Source of the DNA: W11650 sp041844915
Lineage (GTDB): Bacteria; Bacillota; Clostridia; Lachnospirales; Vallitaleaceae
Assembly: GCA_041844915.1 (NCBI GenBank)
Contig: JBGZBY010000030.1
Location: 1-42,245 of the forward strand
Length of the DNA: 42,245 bases
Direction: 5' to 3'
This document shows, piece by piece, positions 23,819 through 31,946 of the stretch. Below the pieces are notes generated by a model. The model was not told the DNA's origin. It did no database searches and worked only from the letters and a program-made list of their open reading frames with translations. The position numbers and the translations under genes are program-made. Position 1 is the first letter of the stretch; each line of letters starts with the position of its first letter.

Positions 23819-25696
23819 TTACAGCAAAGCCTCCAGCTCCTTAACATCCGCACCGCTTAAATAGGCTTCAATGATCTGCCTGCCCAGCGGTAGTAGGTCG
23901 GGATGCAAAAACTTCTGTAATTCCGCTTTAAAAAAGTCTTCTAAAATCTTGGCTCCGGCATCATAACCTTCCTTGCCCACCTCCAGCTGCAAATGCGTCT
24001 TTAAAAGACTTTTCGGCAGCTCGCTGCCGTCTACCTTGATGCTTTCTAGGCAATAGCCTAGCAGAGTACAGCGCGCAGGAGATATCTGATTTTCTTTAAA
24101 ATTGAAATTTCCTTTTCTGGCCAAATATTCTCTGCCCAGCCATTCCGTCATAAAGCCCACCTTATAGGCTCCGACATGCTGATTCGGAATTAGAACATAT
24201 CTTGTATTCGGTGTGCTTTGAATCTGGGTAAGCAAAAGGTTTGCCTGATCGACCATTCGCCCTGTGGCAAAGGGCCAATAGGAGCCGACTCCTTCGCTGT
24301 TCATGCCTTCGCTGTCAAGAATACTCGGATTCCCGTGGCCGCGCGGAGCAACCAATCGCCAGATCCAAGCCAGCGCCGGCGGAAGCAAATGCAAAAAGCC
24401 CATAATCCCGTAGCTGGGATTTTCCTTGGTACAGACCGGTACTCGCACACCAAAAGAACGAACATCTACCTTGGCCGAGCGTTTCACCACATCCGGCACA
24501 TATTCTCTTGGCATAACCACTCTGGGATTGGGACAGCGCTTCGTTTCCGTATCCATCGTATGCTCCCAAATCAAGCAGGTTGCATCGGGTCTGCCAACAA
24601 TATTTAAGAAAATAAGCTGACCCTGCGGATGAATCGTCAAGCGCTCCGTCTGGGGCGCCGTACCATATTGCAGGATATGATCAACCCGCCAAAACCAGCC
24701 GGCTTCCGCATCCTGAATCACCAGCTTGCCGCTTTTCGGATCCTGCAAATCATAATGACAGATCGCCATATCGTCGGTAATCGGATGAAGCTCGCAGGTA
24801 TCGTTCATTTCCAAATAAAAGTCTTCGTTGGTTATCGTATTGGTAGCAAATTTTACCCTGCCGTCCGGCTCTCTGTGAATCGGCTCCAGCATCTCCGACT
24901 TGCCGCCGCCGCTGGCGCCCTCATGAAGCACCGTCACTACATTGTCGTAGGGAGTAATCACCTCGACTGAGGAAGCATGAATGGTCGTCCAGCCCTCTCT
25001 TTCACCAATATTGAGCAGCATACTGTATATTCCTTTTTTGGCTGAAGGTCCGGGATATAGATTATAGGCGAAGATTTCATGCATTCTCTCCAGACGATTG
25101 TGCACCACGACCTGTTTTCCGGAAAAGTGTGTATGCCGGAAGGGTGGAGCAACAAAGAGAACCGCCTCCGGAGTAAAGTTTGGCTCAATCTGCTCAATCG
25201 GCAAAAAGCCCTGCAAATCCGCCAAAGCCGCCGCAAAAAAGCCGGCGTTTCTCGGCACAATCAATAGCGCCGGATAAGCAAACTGCGTGTCAATCACCGA
25301 GCCCGCTGTAAACGGCATCACAATCAACTCTCGGCTTTTCAGCCACTCCAAGGTTTCCGTTCTAAGCTCGGCAAATTCATAGCCATATTTGTCCTTAAAC
25401 CTCGGCTTATCCGTTGGCCGATCATCGGCAATCGCCATACAGTTTGGCTCCCTACGGCGCATATAGGCTTCCGGATAATTGACCACCGCTCCGTTTTTCG
25501 CCTTTACTACTGTCGCTTCTACCACTCGGCATTTCTCTCCGGAATCATAGGCAACCTCTACCCTGCCGTTCACTGCGTCTTCAAATGTAAGCTCTATCAA
25601 ATGCTCTCTGCTTTTTGGCACGACAAGTCCCTTGCAATGTGTCAGCAGGTCTTTCAGCTCGGCAGGAATCACTAATTTTTCCAATATTTGTTTCAT
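23819..25696 (-). CDS. DUF4914 family protein, PEPCK-like
   Basis: A 625-residue cytoplasmic protein that I assign to DUF4914, a family related to ATP-type phosphoenolpyruvate carboxykinase. It has a kinase-type P-loop EGASGGGKSEM (259-269), very similar to the GASGTGKT loop of PEPCK, preceded by a conserved segment YPGPSAKKGIYSM (214-226) and WTTIHASSVEV. Acidic ITDDMAICHYD follows where PEPCK has metal ligands. The substrate is not known to me. It is a single-gene unit with its own consensus promoter and terminator. Family call is from memory of motifs; whether it acts as a carboxykinase or another kinase is open. Confidence 0.75.
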   Translation of the reverse strand: MKQILEKLVIPAELKDLLTHCKGLVVPKSREHLIELTFEDAVNGRVEVAYDSGEKCRVVEATVVKAKNGAVVNYPEAYMRRREPNCMAIADDRPTDKPRFKDKYGYEFAELRTETLEWLKSRELIVMPFTAGSVIDTQFAYPALLIVPRNAGFFAAALADLQGFLPIEQIEPNFTPEAVLFVAPPFRHTHFSGKQVVVHNRLERMHEIFAYNLYPGPSAKKGIYSMLLNIGEREGWTTIHASSVEVITPYDNVVTVLHEGASGGGKSEMLEPIHREPDGRVKFATNTITNEDFYLEMNDTCELHPITDDMAICHYDLQDPKSGKLVIQDAEAGWFWRVDHILQYGTAPQTERLTIHPQGQLIFLNIVGRPDATCLIWEHTMDTETKRCPNPRVVMPREYVPDVVKRSAKVDVRSFGVRVPVCTKENPSYGIMGFLHLLPPALAWIWRLVAPRGHGNPSILDSEGMNSEGVGSYWPFATGRMVDQANLLLTQIQSTPNTRYVLIPNQHVGAYKVGFMTEWLGREYLARKGNFNFKENQISPARCTLLGYCLESIKVDGSELPKSLLKTHLQLEVGKEGYDAGAKILEDFFKAELQKFLHPDLLPLGRQIIEAYLSGADVKELEALL

Positions 25697-25742
25697 TTTT
25701 TCTCCTTTTTGAGGTCGGCAGCTAACGGGGTACTATTGGTTT

Positions 25743-25771
25743 AGTATATCATAGTTTTTTTTGCAAGTCAA
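25743..25771 (-). promoter_or_regulatory. Sigma-A promoter of the DUF4914 gene
   Basis: On the minus strand TTGACT (25766-25771), 17-nt spacer, TATACT (25743-25748). The start site is about 40 nt upstream of the ATG, which has AAGGAG before it. Confidence 0.8.
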
Positions 25772-26116
25772 ACTTTTTAAACTTTCATTTTTGTTTTTTT
25801 TACCTCTCTTTTTTCTCTTTCTTATGCTTTTTTGCAATTTCCATTTTTTATTTATTCATTTTTTGGCCAATCCTTCAAAAAAACTCTCTCTCCCCGTTCG
25901 AGTTTCTTCCTATTATATAGGAGGTAAACCAAGCCATTGTATCGAAGATAAACCAAACAACGCCGCTGCAATATAGACACCGACGCACAGCCGCGTCCGA
26001 AGCAGCCGCTTATCCTGCTTCAGCCTGTTTGCCTTATTTCAGCCAATGCCGTTGACAATCCTTTTCTCGGTAGGTCGCTTGGCTGGCAGGACAATGGACA
26101 ATGCTCTGTATAAGCA
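25772..26116. other. Gene-free stretch
   Basis: A T-rich part (25772-25900) followed by sequence without supported open frames. Nothing recognisable; a decayed gene cannot be excluded. Confidence 0.4.
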
Positions 26117-26155
26117 AAAAGCCGAGGCGACACCTTCCGGCATTCCTCAGCTTTT
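26117..26155 (-). terminator. Probable hemZ terminator
   Basis: A stem AAAAGC-x-GAGG pairing CCTC-x-GCTTTT (26117-26127 with 26145-26155, one mismatch) is followed on the minus strand by TTTTTGC. It lies 90 nt past the hemZ stop. Confidence 0.65.
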
Positions 26156-26244
26156 CCCTAAAATCTTTCTCCGCTCCGATTGGCATTCGACTATTTTCTT
26201 CCGCAGGCACGCGCTTCGCTGCCGTTTCTCCAAGCTCACAGGCA

Positions 26245-27654
26245 TCATAGAAAAAATTGTAGCTTTCCCGTCAAGCCCGTTTCCACTGCCAAACGATACG
26301 CACCGCTCTCCTTCGGCATATTGTACCGCCGAACTCCATTGAGCTCTATTTTTTTGGAAATCGAGCCTGCTCCGATAGCAAGAATCGACTGCCGCTCCAG
26401 CATTGTTTCCATATTATAAATACACTCCGCACCTGCCATGCTATAGCCGACATTTTCAAAATAAATATGCTTTTGCCGGTAGAGATAGTAGGGCTTGTAC
26501 TCCATTTGCTCCATATAGCCCCTCCACAGCTCCAGCATTGCTCCGATTCCCTGCCCGCCTTGCCATATCTCATATTTTTGCCGTTCGGATAAAACCGCTC
26601 CTCGTTTAGGCGTCAGCGTATGTACTGTGATATTTTCCGGCCTTAGCTTCTCCATCTGCCGAAAAGCGTGCTCCACCTCCGAAAGTCCTTCACCCTCCAG
26701 TCCGAAAATCAAATCCATATTAATCCGAAAGCCGCGTTCCCGAGCCAATTCATAGGCAGCAAAAATCTCCGTCACCGTATGACCTCTTCCGATCTTTTCC
26801 AAGGTCTTATCCGAAAAGCTTTGCGGATTGACGCTGAGCCTGCCGACTCCAAATTCCTTCAAAATATCCAGCTTTCCGGCGCTGATTGTATCTGGCCTGC
26901 CCGCCTCTACGGTAAATTCCTCCAGCCCTTGCATATCAACCATTTCCGTCAGCACCGTTAAAAGCTCTCTCCACAATTCCTCGCTCAGTACAGTCGGTGT
27001 GCCGCCGCCAATATAGATGCTGCGAATCACCCGCCCTTGCAGCAAGGACTTTAGCGCCTTCATCTCCCTTATCAAAAGATCTACATAATCCTTTAAACGA
27101 TTGTCGCCACTACGCACCACGCCGGCCGCAAAGGAACAATAATAGCAGCGACTCGGGCAAAAGGGAATGCCGATATAAAGATGCAGCCCTTCCGCTACTT
27201 CCACCTTCAGACCTTGCAGATAGCGATTTTCCGTTTGCAGCACCTGCCATAAAAGCTCCGCCTTTTGCGGGCTTATTCTGTCCAACTCCCAAAGCCTTTG
27301 CTGAAAGGCTGATAAATTCATAAGTCCTTCCTTTTCGCTAAGCTTTCTGGCCAGCTTGGTCGGTCGAATCCCCGACAGAACTCCCCAAGGCAGCGTAATA
27401 TTTTTTTCTTTTTGAAAGTAATCGTATATTTCTCTTTTTACCGCATAGAGGTCATTGGGCAATTCCTTAATCTGCGACATTTTGCTCATGCCTGCCCGCT
27501 TCCGAATCCAAAAGCCCGTCCGAGTATGCGCAAAGTACCAGTCCACCTGCCCGTCATCCTCTCCCATCATCCATTCTGCGTCAGGATCAACCAGAAGAAA
27601 TAAAGGATGCAGGGCATTGTGCAGTTTTTCCGAATCATATCCTATTTTTATCAT
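26245..27654 (-). CDS. hemZ: Oxygen-independent coproporphyrinogen dehydrogenase HemZ (radical SAM)
   Basis: A 469-residue radical SAM enzyme of the HemN/HemZ family. Cys166, Cys170 and Cys173 in IPFCPSRCYYCSF bind the 4Fe-4S cluster; the SAM-binding glycine motif YIGGGTPTVL follows near residue 215 and NPQSF occurs later. The ~155-residue N-terminal extension marks HemZ rather than HemN or HemW. Family members decarboxylate coproporphyrinogen III without oxygen, though the exact role of HemZ is less certain. AAGGAAA precedes the ATG. It is transcribed apart from relA, because a strong terminator lies between, and a repeat array fills its upstream region. Confidence 0.9.
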   Translation of the reverse strand: MIKIGYDSEKLHNALHPLFLLVDPDAEWMMGEDDGQVDWYFAHTRTGFWIRKRAGMSKMSQIKELPNDLYAVKREIYDYFQKEKNITLPWGVLSGIRPTKLARKLSEKEGLMNLSAFQQRLWELDRISPQKAELLWQVLQTENRYLQGLKVEVAEGLHLYIGIPFCPSRCYYCSFAAGVVRSGDNRLKDYVDLLIREMKALKSLLQGRVIRSIYIGGGTPTVLSEELWRELLTVLTEMVDMQGLEEFTVEAGRPDTISAGKLDILKEFGVGRLSVNPQSFSDKTLEKIGRGHTVTEIFAAYELARERGFRINMDLIFGLEGEGLSEVEHAFRQMEKLRPENITVHTLTPKRGAVLSERQKYEIWQGGQGIGAMLELWRGYMEQMEYKPYYLYRQKHIYFENVGYSMAGAECIYNMETMLERQSILAIGAGSISKKIELNGVRRYNMPKESGAYRLAVETGLTGKLQFFL

Positions 27655-27669
27655 TTTCCTTACCGTTCT

Positions 27670-28064
27670 TTTTTCAGAGTGCTTTTTACTAAGTTGACAT
27701 TCCCCACTCTAATCCTCTTCCTTTCACTTCTCATCATTCTCGTTGCTATTTTTCAGAGCTTTCTAGCCAAACCACATCTTGTTCAATCCGGCTACTCGCC
27801 TTTCTCATTCCCCTCAATATTTCCTTTTAGAGAAAGCCTTTCACCAAACCAATATTCTCCTTGCTGATTGATTTTCACTTGCTTTTCATCTTTCCCTTTC
27901 CTATTTTTAGATAAATTCTCACCAAGCCGACTTGCCCTACACTAAACTAATTTCGTCCGTTTTTCCTGCTTTCCTTATTATTTCTTTTTTTCAGAGAGCT
28001 TCTCATCAAATTGGCATTTCCGCTTAACCAGAAAACACTCGTGTCGTTACTTTGCTGACTATTT
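27670..28064. repeat. Degenerate tandem array, five units of about 80 bp, upstream of hemZ
   Basis: A T-rich run followed by C/TAGAG and a TCACCAAACC-GA-ATTC-like stretch recurs with its AGAG/AGAT landmark at about 27675, 27754, 27829, 27908 and 27992 (spacings 79, 75, 79, 84). The common part is about 35 bp on the plus strand, roughly TTTTTCAGAGAGCTTCTC then ACCAAACC-GACATTCCC; the rest of each unit is pyrimidine-rich and varies. A possible sixth boundary is at 28065 (TTTCAGACAAAC). Units have diverged strongly, so the array is old. No gene lies in it. Confidence 0.65.
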
Positions 28065-28075
28065 CAGACAAACAC

Positions 28076-28143
28076 AAAAACTGCCGCAGGGGTTACAGCG
28101 TTTCCCGAAGGCTTACGCGCCTTATCTGTTCCCCTTGCGACAG
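28076..28143 (-). terminator. Terminator of the relA-hydrolase operon
   Basis: A long stem pairs 28081-28092 with 28131-28143 (one wobble and one bulge) and contains a second small stem AAGGC/GCCTT. On the minus strand it is followed by TTTTTGTGTTTG. It lies 17 nt past the hydrolase stop. Confidence 0.8.
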
Positions 28144-28159
28144 TCTGCCATTTCTATTT

Positions 28160-28807
28160 CTATAAAAGCCACATGCCCTCCTCCGTTAAAAACGGATTCG
28201 TATTTTTTTCCATGCCAATCGTCGAATTCAAACCATGACCGGCATAGACCACCGTTTCTTCTGGAAGCACCAAAAGCCTTTCCTTGATATTATTTAAAAG
28301 ATCGGTCGGCGGTCCGTCATAAAAATCAACTCTGCCGACGCTTTGCCGAAACAGCGTATCACCAGTAAAAACACAGCCCGCTTCCCTCATATAATAGCAA
28401 ATGCTATAGGGCGAATGCCCTTTGACCAAAAGCGTTTCAAATACCAGCCCGTCGCCAAAATCCAGCGTCTGTCCATCGTCAACCAATTCATCGGCCTCTG
28501 CTCCAACCGCTTTTTGACCATAGATTCCGGAAAGATTAATCCTTTGATCTGCCAGCATCTCCTTTTCTCCCTTGGGAACATAGGATTTCGCTTGAAATGC
28601 CGCGCGCAGCGCATCGACCGCCCCGATATGATCATAATGCGTATGCGTAATTAAGATTGCCTTCAACTCCACACCAAGCTCTTTTATTTTTTCAATCAAA
28701 ATCGGCGCATCATCACCCGGATCAACCGCTACCGCCGTTCCCGCATCACTTACCACAATATAGCAGTTTTCCTGTAGCATTCCGGTAATTTGTTTAACTA
28801 CCTTCAT
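28160..28807 (-). CDS. Metallo-beta-lactamase fold hydrolase (glyoxalase II-like)
   Basis: A 215-residue metallo-hydrolase of the glyoxalase II-like group. Metal ligands are His55, His57, Asp59 and His60 (THTHYDHIG), His131 (KGHSPYS), Asp150 (FTGDTLF) and His191 (YAGHG). The protein lacks the C-terminal substrate domain of true glyoxalase II, so its thioester substrate is uncertain. It starts 10 nt after relA and shares its transcript; this pairing, with hemZ next, is frequent in Clostridia. Confidence 0.9.
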   Translation of the reverse strand: MKVVKQITGMLQENCYIVVSDAGTAVAVDPGDDAPILIEKIKELGVELKAILITHTHYDHIGAVDALRAAFQAKSYVPKGEKEMLADQRINLSGIYGQKAVGAEADELVDDGQTLDFGDGLVFETLLVKGHSPYSICYYMREAGCVFTGDTLFRQSVGRVDFYDGPPTDLLNNIKERLLVLPEETVVYAGHGLNSTIGMEKNTNPFLTEEGMWLL

Positions 28808-28817
28808 CTCTTTCCTC

Positions 28818-31043
28818 CTAACCCTTTGTCCTGATTACCTCGTAAACTCCTTCAATTCCACCAATTTTACGAAGCAAATTTTCTAGCTCCTGTTTATTGC
28901 GAATTTCTAGGGTCAACATTGTAATCGCATGAGTAATGTCCACTTTACGCGCACTGAAATTAATCATATTGATACCCGAATCGGCAATCACCCGACTAAT
29001 ATCAACAACTAGCGCCGGCCGGTCAGCGGCAGCAATCTGAATATCGACCTTGTAAATCATCTGCTCCTTCTTGGCCGTTCCTTCTTGCTGCCATTCCGCA
29101 TCAATTAATCTTTCCCTTTCATCTTCCGTCAAATGAATAACATTTACACAATCCGTACGATGAATACTAATGCCTCGCCCCCTTGTTACATAGCCAACAA
29201 TCTCATCGCCGGGAATCGGCGTACAGCACTGGGAAAAACGAACCGCTAAATCCTCGATGCCCTTGACCACGATTCCGGACTTGGCCTTTTTGGGATGGCT
29301 CTTTTGCGTTTCCACGACCTCTCTTAAAATTTCCTCCGGCTTTCGATCCTTGTTCAGATCCCTTTCCTGATAAGCCAAAAGCTGATTGAGTACCTGCCCC
29401 TCCTTCAAGCCGCCATGCCCAATCGCCGCCAGCACCGAATCCCAATCCTGAAAGCCGTATCGCTGCATTGCCTTTCTTTGATATTTGGGCGCCAAAACCT
29501 TGTCCATTTGCAGGTTTTTGATTTTCGCCGCCTTTTCCAGCAACTCCTTCCCCCGCAAAATATTTTCCTCTTTGTTCTCCTTACGAAACCATGCATTGAT
29601 CTTATTTTTCGCCTGCGTACTCTTGGCTACCTTCAGCCAGTCACGACTTGGCCCCTTGGAATTCTGCGAGGTCAAAATCTCAATCTGATCGCCGTTGGCA
29701 ATCGTATAATCAAAGGTTACGATTTTTCCGTTGACCCTAGCTCCCACCATCTTATTGCCGACGGCACTGTGAATCATATAGGCAAAGTCAATCGGCGTCG
29801 AACCGCTGGGCAGATTATACACCTCTCCTTTGGGCGTAAACGCATAAACCTGATCATTAAAAATATTCAGGTCTGTTTTCAGCGCGTCCATAAACTCCTT
29901 GTTATCGGACATATCCCTTTGCCATTCCAAAATCTGACGCAGCCAATTCAGCTTTTGCTCCTCCTTGACCGCCGTACTAACTCCACTTTGATTTTCCTTG
30001 TACTTCCAGTGGGCGGCAATACCGTATTCCGCCGTCTTGTGCATTTCATAGGTTCTAATCTGCATTTCAAACGGCTCTCCGCCGGGACCAATCAAGGTCG
30101 TATGAAGCGATTGATACATATTGACCTTGGGCATGGCGATATAATCCTTAAATCTGCCGGGAATCGGTTTATACATTTCATGAATGACTCCCAGCACGCC
30201 GTAGCAGTCCTTAATGGATTCTACAATCGCCCGAATGGCAAATAAATCATAAATCTGGTCAATGGTTTTATCTTGATTGACCATTTTCTTATAAATACTG
30301 AAAAAATGTTTGGGGCGTCCCATCACTTCTGCCTTGATATCCGCTTCTTGAATATGCATTTTTACATCTGAAACAATGTTTTGGATAAAATCCTCCCGCT
30401 CACTAAATTTTTTGGCCACCTTCTCCTTAATATCGTGATAGGCAGTATCATCTAAATATTTGAGCGAAAGATCCTCCAGCTCGGCCTTAATTTTGCTGAT
30501 ACCTAACCGATTTGCCAAAGGTGCATAAATATTTAAAGTTTCCGTTGCAATCCGCAATTGTTTTTCCTTCGGCATAGATTTTAAAGTCTGCATATTGTGC
30601 AGGCGGTCAGCCAGCTTAATCAAAATAACCCGAATGTCCTTAGCCATCGCCAGAAACATTTTACGATAATTTTCCGCCTGAATTTCCTCCTGCGAAGCCG
30701 TATAGGGAATATTCGTCAGCTTTGTCACTCCGTCTACCAAAAGCGCAACCTCTTCCCCAAAAAGTTCCTTGATTTCCTCTATCGAATATACCGTATCCTC
30801 AACCACATCGTGCAAAATGCCGGCAATGATTGATTCTTTGTCCAACTCCAGATCCGCTAAAATAATGGCCACGGATAAAGGATGAATGATATACGGCTCA
30901 CCAGATTTGCGCAACTGCCCCTCATGTGCAGCCTTTGCCAAATGATACGCCTTTTCTACTTTTGTAACGTCTTCCGATGGATGATATTTTCTAATTCTTT
31001 CAATCAGTGCTTGATACAGCTCTTCCGGCGTTCTTTTCTGCAT
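28818..31043 (-). CDS. relA: Bifunctional (p)ppGpp synthetase/hydrolase RelA/SpoT
   Basis: The stringent-response enzyme, 741 residues. Domains in order: HD hydrolase with the HD pair near residue 78 (GILHDVVEDT) and KLADRLHNMQTL; synthetase with RPKHFFSIYKKM and YQSLHTTLIGPGGEPFEMQI; TGS (VYAFTPKGEVYNLPSGSTPI); helical and zinc-finger-like region (VRFSQCCTPIPGDEIVGYVT, GISIHRTDC); and C-terminal ACT. Both active sites look intact. ATG 31041-31043 is chosen because it lies 7 nt from GGAGG; an ATG two codons upstream is only 1 nt away. The leader is about 247 nt long. Confidence 0.97.
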   Translation of the reverse strand: MQKRTPEELYQALIERIRKYHPSEDVTKVEKAYHLAKAAHEGQLRKSGEPYIIHPLSVAIILADLELDKESIIAGILHDVVEDTVYSIEEIKELFGEEVALLVDGVTKLTNIPYTASQEEIQAENYRKMFLAMAKDIRVILIKLADRLHNMQTLKSMPKEKQLRIATETLNIYAPLANRLGISKIKAELEDLSLKYLDDTAYHDIKEKVAKKFSEREDFIQNIVSDVKMHIQEADIKAEVMGRPKHFFSIYKKMVNQDKTIDQIYDLFAIRAIVESIKDCYGVLGVIHEMYKPIPGRFKDYIAMPKVNMYQSLHTTLIGPGGEPFEMQIRTYEMHKTAEYGIAAHWKYKENQSGVSTAVKEEQKLNWLRQILEWQRDMSDNKEFMDALKTDLNIFNDQVYAFTPKGEVYNLPSGSTPIDFAYMIHSAVGNKMVGARVNGKIVTFDYTIANGDQIEILTSQNSKGPSRDWLKVAKSTQAKNKINAWFRKENKEENILRGKELLEKAAKIKNLQMDKVLAPKYQRKAMQRYGFQDWDSVLAAIGHGGLKEGQVLNQLLAYQERDLNKDRKPEEILREVVETQKSHPKKAKSGIVVKGIEDLAVRFSQCCTPIPGDEIVGYVTRGRGISIHRTDCVNVIHLTEDERERLIDAEWQQEGTAKKEQMIYKVDIQIAAADRPALVVDISRVIADSGINMINFSARKVDITHAITMLTLEIRNKQELENLLRKIGGIEGVYEVIRTKG

Positions 31044-31296
31044 TTCCATTCCTCCTTTCTTTTATCCTCCCTGTCAAAGCAGGCTTTCCCTGCCGCATGT
31101 CCTTTCAGCTAAACAGCCATCGCCATTTATTTGAGGGCTTAACGGGTCGCGCGTCTTACCCCCTTCCATCCGCTCTTTTCCTTTGCCGTCGCTCCCAAAA
31201 AAGATCCGCTGCCTTGTGTCGAAAGCCCCGAAATTCAGGCTCCCTCGAGCAGCAGATATGCGAAAAAATGCCCAAAAACACATTATTAATAACAAA

Positions 31297-31325
31297 ATTA
31301 TAACAGAAAAGCCTCTTAAATTCAA
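31297..31325 (-). promoter_or_regulatory. Extended -10 promoter of relA
   Basis: On the minus strand TTGAAT (31320-31325), a 17-nt spacer and TGTTATAAT, an extended -10 (TATAAT at 31297-31302). An 8-bp inverted repeat (AAAAGCCT 31307-31314 with AGGCTTTT 31327-31334) overlaps the spacer and -35 box and could be an operator or a plus-strand terminator. Confidence 0.7.
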
Positions 31326-31334
31326 CAGGCTTTT

Positions 31335-31741
31335 TCCTTGTCGGCCTCGCCCTTCGCCAAAAGCCTATCCGTCGCTTCCCCATACAGCTTCGGCTTAGCA
31401 CTCCCGCCAAAGCTCACCCAAAAGTTTCTCCTATAAAAAGCACACCAAAAAGCGGCAATCAACCGGCGAATGCTACGCTGATTCTCTCTTTTTCCGTTCC
31501 GTCAAATCCAAAATATCTCCGGCCATTTCCTATAAGCTTCGGCTTAGCAACCGCGGCAAATCCAACTTTGCCTTTCTCACTCCCTCTTTCCGTCTTACCT
31601 AAGCTTTTTCTAGGCCACAGCAGCCTCTTTCTTCTTTTCATTTTTCTCTTTGACTTCTGATTCTTAGAACCCTCAGTAATATACCTTCCAGCAGGCTTCC
31701 ATTGTCTGTTCTCTGCATTTTTATAGTTCTATATGCCTATC
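31335..31741. repeat. Gene-free stretch with a 15-bp direct repeat
   Basis: AGCTTCGGCTTAGCA occurs exactly at 31386-31400 and 31535-31549, within a weaker similarity of about 40 bp. No supported gene lies here; open frames lack ribosome sites. Confidence 0.5.
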
Positions 31742-31826
31742 TATAGTTAAGCTTAATAGCCTAATTGCATTTTTTTACTATTTCATATATAGTGAAAAAG
31801 GCTGTATATCAATTATAGTCAAGCTT
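31742..31826 (+). promoter_or_regulatory. Probable chemoreceptor promoter flanked by direct repeats
   Basis: TTGCAT (31765-31770), 17-nt spacer and TATAGT (31788-31793) form a fair sigma-A promoter about 150 nt before the chemoreceptor. It is flanked by two nearly identical 13-mers, TATAGTTAAGCTT (31742-31754) and TATAGTCAAGCTT (31814-31826), which might bind a regulator. I see no convincing sigma-D promoter. Confidence 0.5.
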
Positions 31827-31946
31827 TTATCACATCCTTTTTCCCTCGTCAAATGCTGCTTTTTGAATAAATTTAGGCAGCTGTAAAACAAGGAAAAAAG
31901 ACTATTTAAGGACAAATCATAATATTCGTAGAGCTAGGAGGGCATC

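Noticed and set aside
23464..23844. 126-codon plus-strand open frame
   Set aside because: Low-complexity Leu/Ser/Pro sequence that runs through the DUF4914 terminator into that gene on the opposite strand.
27670..28064. CRISPR array
   Set aside because: The repeated parts differ too much between units and no cas gene is present; it is a degenerate tandem repeat instead.
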